DNA of 64,000 nucleotides from Gaeumannomyces sp. JS-464 (taxonomy: Eukaryota; Ascomycota; Sordariomycetes; Magnaporthales; Magnaporthaceae). The notes under the pieces were generated by a model. The model did no database searches. It had not been told where the DNA came from and saw only the letters and a list, made by a program, of their open reading frames with translations. The stretch is taken from positions 9,424,001-9,488,000 of the forward strand of contig NGZR01000001.1 of the NCBI GenBank assembly GCA_002197995.1, in the 5' to 3' direction. Positions 56,033 to 64,000 of the stretch are shown piece after piece (positions within the stretch are counted from its first letter, which is position 1; each line of letters opens with the position of its first letter). Made by a program: the position numbers and the translations under genes.

Positions 56033-56159
56033 TTTTTACCATTTGCTTTAATTAATAGTAATGCTAGTTAACGCAAAAAATTTCCTTTTATACCCTAATT
56101 TTTGCATTATTTGTAATTAACTTTTCCTATTTTGTTTAAAAAAAGTAGTAAAAAAAAGG

Positions 56160-56689
56160 TGTTAAAAAAAACTAATGTATTTATTTAAAGTTAGGTGCAT
56201 AAACCTACCTACCCCGCATTATCTACTTTGTATTACTACTTTATACTTTTGTGGATTTGTGCATAAGGTCGGCTTATAACGTGCTATAGCGTTTAAGTTA
56301 GCCGTTATAAGGCTACTTAATTTACCTACCTTGCACGCGCTAAAGCAGGGGTGAAAAACGCACAAGTTAAATTTAAAAGCCCAACGCGAAGATGGCTTTG
56401 GTAGCCGTGAGCCGATTTTTTAATTTCCCTATACAAAATAATTTTTCGGAAAATCGCGTGCGGCACCGAAACCCCTTTAGGCGGGGGGCCCGCGGGATTA
56501 ATGTCGGAGGTATATAAAAAGTCGAGTTGGCGACCTTTCCTTGCAATACAAGCTTGTACCACCCACTAAGCTTAGGGCCCTACCAGCACTACTTGTAGTG
56601 CCTAACAAAGCCCGTATTAACTAAACGTAACTTTATTAGTTATTGTAATTAACGCAAGCACGCCCCAATTAAAATCTTATATCTTTACA
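56160..56689 (+). repeat. 3' LTR of copia A
   Basis: This LTR is 530 bp, begins TGTTAAAAAAAACTAATG and ends TATCTTTACA. It carries many more C-to-T and G-to-A changes than the 5' LTR. Confidence 0.93.
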
Positions 56690-56694
56690 CAAAC
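56690..56694. repeat. Target-site duplication CAAAC, right copy of copia A
   Basis: Exact repeat of 48804-48808. Gypsy copy 3 resumes with TTTACTAAAAATAACTACC. Confidence 0.92.
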
Positions 56695-57840
56695 TTTACT
56701 AAAAATAACTACCAGTTCCGTTAAAAAAAGCAAAAATAAAAAGCTTTAAAATAATTACGAAACGCCGTAGTAAAAAAAATTAGTATTGGTATTTTTAAAC
56801 CTAAAAAAACCTTTCGAAATCGAAACCGACGCGTCGAATTACACGATCGGCGGCTAATTCGGACAGCGAAACGATTAAAAACGGTTGCACTTTTACGCGT
56901 TTTTTTTTATAAAAGTTAAATAAACCTAAGTTAAATTACCAAATTTACGATAAAAAGCTTTTAGTAATAATTTAAACATTTAAAAAATATAGCGGTTATA
57001 ACTTTTATAAGCGAAGCATTAAATTATAATATATACGGATTATAAAAACCTACTATATTTTATTATAAGCAAAAATTTAAATAAGCTATAAGTTCGTTAA
57101 AACGAGTTTTTGCAAAATTACGATATTCGAATCGAATATTAAAAAGGATTGGAAAACGGCCGGGCGGACGCTTTAAGCCGACAACCGGACTATTAAATCG
57201 CAATACCTAAAAAAAACATAAGTAATTTTAGCGGAAAAACCAAACGGATTTTTAATCCTGGTTTAAAAGATATTCGTTAAAACGGTTTAATAGGGAAAAG
57301 TTTAAACTTTAAAAAAAATTTAACAAATTTATAACCAATTAGCATATAGTTATTAAAGCGTAAAAAAAACGTAAATACGGTTATAATAATATTACGGGTT
57401 TACGGGAACTTAAGCCGAAATACAAAACGCAATAAAAAATTGCGAAAGTTATGCTAAAAATAAGGCTAGCAAGTATAAGCTTTATAAGCATTTGCAACTT
57501 TTAGCGGCGTTTAGCGAAGCGTGGCAAAAAGTTACTATAAACTTTATTATTAAACTTCCTTAATTTAAAAAACCGATAATTAAAGTTAAGTACGACAATG
57601 TATTAGTAATAATAAATAAGTTTATTAAATATGCTTTATTTTTACCATATAAAAAAAGTAGTAACGTTACGAAGCTAGTGTACGTTTTTATTAAATACGT
57701 AATAGCGAAATACGGTACGTTAAACCGTTTAATTACGGATAAAAACAAGCTATTTATAAGCAAGTTTTAAAAAAAGCTTACGGTTTTATTAAAAACTAAG
57801 CACTTTTTATTTACGGTTTACCACTTTTAAACAAATGGAT
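56695..57840 (+). pseudogene. RNase H end and integrase of gypsy copy 3
   Basis: The first part aligns with copy 2 RNase H (VEL-x-DRRL... AKRLKTVALLRVFF). The integrase begins near 57340, with GLRELKPKYKTQ and ASISFISICNF, then the core region near 57650-57760 (VYVFIKYVIAKYGTLNRLITDK). This is the counterpart of 2083-2180 in copy 1. It stops at the Fot1 insertion. Confidence 0.75.
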
Positions 57841-57841
57841 A

Positions 57842-59160
57842 ACGTGGTTTACAAGTAAGTGGATTAAACAAGCGAGTGGATTACCGACACGCGTTTACGC
57901 GTTAATTAAACTTTATCCACGAATATTTTTACAACAAATAATGGTAAATATAACCGACGAAAGCAGGATTATCCTAGCCTTTTAAGCTATTAATTCGGAT
58001 GCAAAGTTAAGCGTCCGGAATGCCGCTAAAATTTACGCGGTTAACTACTTTACTTTCGCCCGGCGTAAAAGCGGCCAACCTGCTCGACGCGACAGCATGC
58101 TTAAATTACGGAAATTAACGGAATCCAAAAAGGAAGCGCTTATTAAATACATATTTAAACTGGATTCGCGAGCATTCCCTCCCGGCCTTTTAATGTTAAA
58201 AATATAGCTAACCAATTGCTTACCGAACGTAACGCGAGCGCCGTCGGCAAAAACTAGGTCGCGAATTTCGTTAAACGCCGCGCAAAGCTCGGTACGCGCT
58301 AAATTCGAAAGTACGACTATTAAAAAGCCAAATGCGAAAATCCTAAGCTCGTTTTTGCGTAATTCGACCTTATACGGAACATTATAACCAAATATAGCAT
58401 TTTAAATAACGACATTTACAATTTTAACGAAACCGGCTTTTTTATAGGTATAATCGCCGCCGTTATAATTATTACAATATCGGAAAGCCGTGGTAAAGCA
58501 AAGCTGGTCCAGCTTAGCAACCGGGAATTAGGTTACAATTATCCAAAAGGTTAACTATTGCGGCTAAGCGATCCCCCTTTTTATTATCGTTAAAAGGCAA
58601 TACCATTTGGCCAATTGGTATTCGGAAACCGACCTTTTACGCGACTAAGTTATTTTAACGAATGCTAACGGGTAAACTACGAACGAGCTCGGCCTAAAAT
58701 GGATTTAGCATTTCGATAAACACATAACATCGTGCACAAAAAGCCTTTATCGTTTATTAATGCTAAACGGGCATAAAAACCACCATTCGACGAATTTCGA
58801 GCTTTATTACTAAAAACATAACATTATTACGCTTTATATGCCTCCGCATTCGTTTTACTTTTTTTAACCGCTTAACGTTAAATGCTTTAGCTTGCTAAAA
58901 AAAGCGTAAAGTCGACAAATCGAAAACCTAATAAGGTTATACGTTAACCACGTAACTAAAATCGAATTCCTTTTAGCGTTTAAAGCGGCATTTTTTAACT
59001 TTATAACCGAAAGAAACATTCGAAAAGGTTTCCGAAAGGCTGGTTTTACTTTTTTTAATCCGGATTCGGTTTTGGAAAAGCTAAATGTAAGGTTACGAAT
59101 TTTAACTCCCCGAAAAAGCCCCTAAATAACGCCGAACTTTAAACCTCCAAAACGCCCCAC
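57842..59160 (+). mobile_element. Pogo/Fot1-like DNA transposon, 3' end missing
   Basis: Starts immediately after a TA dinucleotide in gypsy copy 3 (57840-57841) with ACGTGGTTTACAAGTAAGTGG, a likely terminal inverted repeat. The single-gene element is cut by LINE-6 near 59160, so the matching right repeat is not visible. Fot1-like elements move by cut and paste and duplicate TA. Confidence 0.82.
57950..59130 (+). pseudogene. Fot1-like transposase, all three catalytic Asp changed
   Basis: The frame starts near 57950 with NITDESRIILAF, a stop, AINSD and RNAAKIYAV, the helix-turn-helix (psq/CENPB type) part. LRKLTESKKEALIKYIFKLDSR lies near 58100-58160. The catalytic blocks are NDIYNFNETGFFIG (58410-58450), RLLMLNGHKNHHST (about 58754-58797) and PLNVKCFS (58868-58890). 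Family members have Asp in FDE, [V/L]DGH and PLDV; here each is Asn (58426-58428, 58766-58768, 58874-58876). A frameshift lies between the first and second block. Confidence 0.85.
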
Positions 59161-59544
59161 ACTTTCCTCGAATTCACCAATTTTTAGCATTGCGCTGTTA
59201 ATGCACACTGCCAAATTGCATACAAATCCTTAACACCCGCCAATTAGCGACCCAACACTAATAACCTCGCCCGCCAACGGCGCTAGCGACGGCAACATGC
59301 CGTTGCCAACAGCCCCCCTTCGGCCAATACGGTGGCGCGCGCCCTCCTCGTCGGCCCAACCGCCCGAAGGAACGCGTCGCTGCCACCCGGGCCCCCCGCG
59401 CGTTAGCGCACCCGACTACGCCGTCCCCGTTGCGGAATTAGCAACACCTAACAAGGCCCGATTAAAGCCAGGAAGGCTCCCACGACGGCAGCACAAGCAT
59501 AAGTGCCCCTCCCCCCCTCCCCAAAGCCGGCGTACGCGCCCACC

Positions 59545-61290
59545 TGTCGGGTCGGCCGCGGCGGCCGCGAAGGAAATTATTGCGAGCTATAACCGCAAAT
59601 AACAATAAACGGCCTTAATTTGCGCCACGTTAACCCGATCTATCGACGCCGGCATTGCCTCCCTTTCGGCGGAAGCAATCCCCGAAACTAACGGCTGGAA
59701 AAATTGTTTTATTAACTACGCTAAACAAGCCCTTTTCGGCTTACCTACGCCGGCCGAAAAGGAAAAAAGCTTATTCGGGGCTTCGAAGCCCCCGCAACGC
59801 GCGCCCCCGGCCACTTACGCGTCGGTGGCCCGGGAGGGCTACTAACAACTTTAACAACCCGCACAGGCTTTTCGAGGCCGTACGCCCTAACCCGGCACCC
59901 CGCTTACTAACAAGCTTTAAAGCCGACTTTTGGGTGTTCGTTAGGATTTTAAAAAAACGGCAGGCTTAGGCCAACTAATAAACGGGCTTTAACATTCGCA
60001 AAGCCCTTGCCGATAGCAAGGATTTGCCGTTTACGACGGCCGATATCCCGAAAACGTACCGATCTTTTACCGGGTTCGTATTAAAAGCAAAAACGGCCGA
60101 CATTTAAAGCCGGCTTTTATAGCACCGATCCGAACTAGGCCGTTTATATAACGCCGAAAGGATCGAAAGCCCGAAATCTAATATAACTACGTAATTTCCG
60201 GCTGCTTTACCTCCTTAACTAACGGCTTTAAACAATGCGTTCCGGTATCGGATAAACTGGTTCGGGAGGAAATAAAGCCCAAATAAGGCACAAACCGGTA
60301 AACGTTAAGCCTTACGGGGCCGGCGTTAATTATTAAAGGCGTATATCGTAAATTATATCCTTTTGTACGCAAATGGCCGGGTTTAAGCTTTAAGGGATCA
60401 CTTTTTTTTCACGCCGCGTATAACGACACCCGCCGGTTACCCAGCACACCCCTGGCTGCCACGGCTTCCACGTAGCCCGCAACTGCGCCCGGGCCGATAA
60501 GTGCCTTAAGTGCGGGAAAATAAACGACGACCGGCACGTACAACCGTATACGGCCCCCCCGCAATGCGCGAACTGCTCGGGCTCGTACTTTGCCAACCAC
60601 CCGAATTGCTTTATAAAGCCCGTACGGGTAAATAAAATGCTAAAGCACTTAACCTATAAGGAAAAAGGGGCTGTTAGGAGGTTAAGCGCATAAGCGTACC
60701 GGGCGGCGGCAAAAGCGGCGGAAGCCGCCGTTACCACCGCCACCGCCGCTACCGCTGCTACCGACGATACCCTTCCCGCAACCGCTACTATTACGGGCGG
60801 CTTCGCCGTAGCCGTTAATTTAACAGCAAACCTTACGACTGCTACCGCTATTGCTGCGGCTACCGTTATTACTATTAACGATACCGCTAATACAGCCGCT
60901 ACCGCCGCTGTTAACCCTACGGTTAATACTGTTATCGCCGTTACTTTAACCATCCCTATCGCCGCTGCTACTCCCGCCGCCCCCGCCGTCGCTTCCGCCG
61001 TTATAACAAACCCGGCAAGCCCGCCGGCTTTGGAAGGCGTGGCCCGTACGGCCGGCAAAGAAAAGCACCCTGTTAAAAGGCTTAAGGTTAGTTTTAACAA
61101 CCAATACGAAGTACTGGCGGATATGGAACTGGACCTTTCCGAGCCCGAAAAGGCTATCGAAATAACCGGAAACCCCCCGGAGGAAACCGACGGTACCGCC
61201 GGCTAACAACTTTAAGGCTAAAACCCCTAATACATTAACGCCGCTTTTACGTATACCAGCAGCCAACCGGATATAACAAACGCATGGTAA
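59545..61290 (+). pseudogene. LINE-6 ORF1 (gag-like)
   Basis: The frame begins near the alanine run VGSAAAAAKEIIASY and matches LINE-3 ORF1 throughout. The Cys/His clusters are at about 60440-60605, including CLKCGKINDDRHVQP and CANCSGSYFANHPNC. Then comes a long Ala/Thr/Val tract (60715-61020) and VKRLKVSFNNQYEVLADMELD (about 61070-61130). The TAA at 61204 replaces CAA in LINE-3, so the real end is likely the TAA at 61288. Confidence 0.78.
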
Positions 61291-62010
61291 TAGGGCCCGG
61301 CGCCCGGGGTTTCGCCCCGAACGCCGTGCTTTAACCGCCGTTTAAACGAACGTACAACGTAGCTAGAAAGCGGGGGCTATTTTACTTTAACTATTTTAAA
61401 GCTAAAATATCGACGTGGTGCTAATGCAAAAGCCCCCTAACGCGTGGAAAAAAAAGCTTATGCTTTGCACCTACCCGTCGTACGAGCTATTTACTCCGGT
61501 AAATAGCTAGCACGACTACCAAACCAAACCTCGGGTAATAACTTACGTACGGAAAAACCCGGGGCTTCGGCTCGTAGCGGACCGGCCGGCAAGCAACACC
61601 CAGGATATCCTTTGGCTTACCGTCGCTAAGTGCACTTTCGTTAACGTATATAGGCTTTTAAAGGACTTTTCGGAACCTTCGTTAAACCTTTTACTACGTT
61701 AGCGCTTAACGGCAAAATGCATTATAGCTGGGGATTTTAACGCAAAGTTCCCGGCGTGGGATCCGGTTAAAGGTAATAGGAATAAAAGCTAAAATATAAC
61801 CCAATAAGCTAATACTTATAACCTTTTCCTACTTACCGACCTAAGCTAACCTACGTATAACGATAAAGGCGTTTTGGATTTTACCTTTTTTAACGCCCTT
61901 TTGGCAATAGCGGAAATCGACCTTTCGTTAACAACCGATTCGAACCACCGCTTAATACGGATCGAAGTTCCTAACCGCAATAACTCCGTTCCGAATTGCC
62001 GGCGTGTTAC
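61290..62010 (+). pseudogene. LINE-6 endonuclease domain
   Basis: Reads VLMQKPPNAW (61416-61445, Glu of the QEP site changed to Lys), then LFTPVNSWHDY-like sequence, RVITYVRK, LVADRPASNTQDILWLTVAKCTFVNVY, and IIAGDFNAKFPAWDPVKGN near 61722-61775. GVLDFTFFNALLAIAEIDLSL and TTDSNHRLIRIEVP (61870-61970) are the last blocks, with SDH changed to SNH. These are the APE-type endonuclease motifs. Two catalytic positions are lost by G-to-A changes. Confidence 0.82.
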
Positions 62011-63560
62011 GCTACCAAACGATAAACTACCGTTTTTCGCAAACGCGGTAGCAACGGGGGCCGGCAGCTTACCGCCACTTACAAATCTATACACGGCGGA
62101 TTACTTGGATAAAGCGGCCGAGGCATTAATAAACCTATTAAAAAATGCGTTAATAGCTTTCGGCCGAAGTTTAAAGCTAAAAGAAAAGGCTAACCTTGGT
62201 GGAACGAAAAGTGCGCCAACGCCCAACGGAACTTTGCAAAGCTATAGCAAACGGCGGGCCTTTTACGGCCGAAGCCCGCTTTTTAAAAGCAACGGTCCAG
62301 GCGGCCAAAAAACAGTATTAGGCCAGCGTGCTGGAAAAAGTGGATTCCTCGAAAGCGTTATACCGTACTGTAAAGTGGCATAAATTTGCACCCGCTATAC
62401 GGCTTCCCCCGTTAAATATTAACGAGGAGGTTATAATAGCCCCAAAAGATAAAGCGGAAGCATTAGGCCGTAAAATCCTCCGTAGGTTTACGGCGGAAAA
62501 CGACCTATAAAAAACCCGTTGCAATAAAAGGCTACTTAAAAGACGGCACAATTCCCGTGGGACCCCCACGTTCCTTTAAAGGAATGCCGGAAGTGCATTA
62601 TTGGCACGGCAAACACGGCCCTAGGCGTCGACTTTTTAACGGTTAAACTGCTTACAACGGTATGGCCGGCAATAGGGGAATACGTTAAAGCCCTTTTCGA
62701 AGCCTGCCTTAAAGCCGGGCACCACCCTGGCCTTTTCCGCACAGCGGAAGTGGTTATGCTAAAAAAGCCAAACAAAACGGATATAACGGACCCAAAATCC
62801 TACCGCCCGATAGCCCTACTTCCGTGCTTAAAAAAGGGTTAAAACGTTTGGTAGCGTTACGAATAGCCTCCTTCGCGTTACAATACGGGCTAATAGCCCC
62901 GCAACACGCCGGGGCTACCCCGAAAAAGGCTGCCACGATTTAACGGCGTGCGTAGCCCACGAAGTGGAACGGGCCTTTTAAAAGCGTAAATCGGCCGCCC
63001 TCGTTACTATAAATGTACAAAAAGCCTTCGATGCTGTACTCCGCCGAAAGCTTTTTCGGAAGCTTTTAAACCAAGGCTAAAACCTAACGTTAGTACGATA
63101 AGTATTATCCTTTGCAAGAAACAGGGTGGTTAAAATGCGGTTGGAAAACGCTGCGGCACCCCCTTTTTCCCCGGATTGCGGGCTTCCTTAAAAGTTACCG
63201 GCATTACCGGTCCTATTTATGCTTTATATGGCCGAAATCCTACCTAAAGCAAAAGCGGTTAAGTACGGATACGCGGACGATATAGGCATTTGCGTAACGG
63301 GTAGCATTCCGGAGGAGTGCTTTCGTAAAGCAGGGGCTACGGTAACGGAAATCCTACGTTAGGGAAGGGTTAACAAAGTGGCTTTCGACCCGGGAAAGTG
63401 CGAACTTATGCATTTTTCCAGGCGGAAAAACCCTGTAACCCCAGCGGTTACGGCGGAAAGCCTTACCATCCAACAAGCTACAGGAGTTTTACGGTAGTTA
63501 GGGGTTTTTTTCGACCAAAGGCTTAACTTTAAAGCCTACGTCGATAATAGGGCTGCAAAA
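62010..63560 (+). pseudogene. LINE-6 reverse transcriptase with intact YADD
   Basis: The pre-RT segment (62328-62510) reads PPLNINEEVIIAP and KAEALGRKILRRFTAENDL. RT fingers follow with DPKSYRPIALLPCLKKG (about 62790-62840) and LIAPQHAGATPKKAA. The catalytic site at 63270-63281 is YADD, unchanged, followed by IGICVTGSIPEECFRKAGATVTEILR. It is the only LINE RT here with both Asp kept. Stops and frameshifts elsewhere still break it. Confidence 0.82.
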
Positions 63561-64000
63561 GCTTAAAGCGTTGCTAACCACCTCCGGAGGCTTACGAATT
63601 TAATAAGGGGGATACCGGCACATTCGGTTTACAAAGCCGTTACGACGGTTATAATCCGTACGGCTTTATACGGGGCCGAAGTATGGTATAAGGGCAAAAC
63701 CAAACCACATCCATATAAGCCGGCATAATAGCAAATTATCCGCTAAGGCCATTTAATCGAACGGGTCGATAAAGCTTTAACCGCGTCCTTCCGGGCAATA
63801 GCTCCGGCTTGGAAAACCGCACCGATAAACGCTTTACATTACGAATCCGGCATTCCAAACGCCCAAGCGCTTTTAAAACAAGCCCGCTTCCGTTTTGCGG
63901 CCCGTATAAATACGGTACCGGAAAATCACCCCCTAGCCGCAGCGGCCCGGCTGGCTTTTAACGCCCGAAGGCCTAAGGCAGGCCTGCCCGGCAAGCTTAC
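63560..64000 (+). pseudogene. LINE-6 ORF2 region between RT and RNase H
   Basis: Corresponds to 18740-19180 of LINE-3 (RLTNSIGGIPAHSV, ALYGAEVWYKGKTKPH). It is truncated by the window edge before the RNase H domain. Confidence 0.7.

Larger units (their letters stand above)
48809..56689 (+). mobile_element. Ty1/copia retrotransposon A, complete, 7.9 kb
   Basis: A 7,881-bp element with LTRs of 527 and 530 bp and a 5-bp TSD, inserted in gypsy copy 3. The LTR is followed by an initiator-tRNA type primer site and an unusually long leader of about 1.5 kb with tandem repeats. Then come gag, protease, integrase, RT and RNase H, the copia order. The internal coding part is far more AT-rich and stop-laden than the 5' LTR and leader. 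A solo LTR of the same family lies at 43582-44119. Confidence 0.9.
44362..57841 (+). mobile_element. Ty3/gypsy retrotransposon, copy 3, interrupted and right-truncated
   Basis: Plus-strand copy of the gypsy family. Its 5' LTR (44362-44804), gag, spacer, protease and RT run to 48808. Copia A (48809-56689) interrupts RNase H. RNase H end and integrase continue from 56695 to 57841, where a pogo/Fot1 transposon cuts it at a TA. The remaining integrase, extra segment and 3' LTR are not seen in the window. Strongly AT-shifted and inactive. Confidence 0.87.
59161..64000 (+). mobile_element. LINE-6, Tad-like, runs off the right edge
   Basis: Starts with the family 5' end (ACTTTCCTCGAATTCACC) inside the Fot1 transposase. 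It includes leader, ORF1, full endonuclease, RT and the region before RNase H. It is close to LINE-3 in sequence but keeps the endonuclease that LINE-3 lacks. Moderately RIP-damaged. The 3' end and TSD lie outside the window. Confidence 0.88.

Overview
The window looks like a repeat-dense, gene-poor block from a filamentous ascomycete (Pezizomycotina). It carries fungal-type transposons of five kinds: a Tad-like LINE, a Ty3/gypsy family, a chromodomain Ty3/gypsy, two Ty1/copia families and a pogo/Fot1 element. All are damaged in the way expected of repeat-induced point mutation (RIP). C-to-T and G-to-A transitions turn Gln and Trp codons into stops and catalytic Asp into Asn, while CpG is largely kept. 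I see no intact host gene, rRNA or CRISPR array. The species cannot be named from the sequence.

The content is a set of nested insertions, most of which can be ordered from target-site duplications (TSDs). Block 1 (1405-25258) is a minus-strand gypsy copy that has lost its left end. It is split by a 5,948-bp chromodomain gypsy element (4864-10811, TSD AAAAC) and by a LINE (10863-22900, TSD TACCGTGGCAATTGG). That LINE holds a short 5'-truncated LINE (about 10922-11792) and a full-length but endonuclease-less LINE (15438-20607, 14-bp TSD).

Block 2 (about 25330-43470) is a plus-strand LINE. It is split by a copia element (28796-34155, TSD CACGG) and by a 5'-truncated LINE (34199-42497, TSD TTGTCGGTTAAG). 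The truncated LINE is itself split by a complete gypsy copy (35013-42463, TSD CTAAC/TTAAC). That gypsy copy has a 1.1-kb segment between its 3' LTR and pol. The segment holds a 177-codon antisense reading frame broken only by RIP-type stops, and two tRNA-like relics.

Block 3 (43471-64000) starts with a short unassigned stretch and a solo copia LTR. A plus-strand gypsy copy (44362-57841) follows, split by a 7.9-kb copia element (48809-56689, TSD CAAAC) and cut at a TA by a pogo/Fot1 transposon (57842 to about 59160). The Fot1 element is cut in turn by another LINE that runs off the right edge.

Nothing here appears able to encode a full working protein. The least damaged parts are the LINE at 15438-20607 and the 5' LTR and leader of the copia element at 48809-50100. 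The parts most worth a second look are the antisense frame with its tRNA relics, the endonuclease-less LINE, the uneven RIP in the copia element, and the initiator-tRNA primer sites of both copia families.
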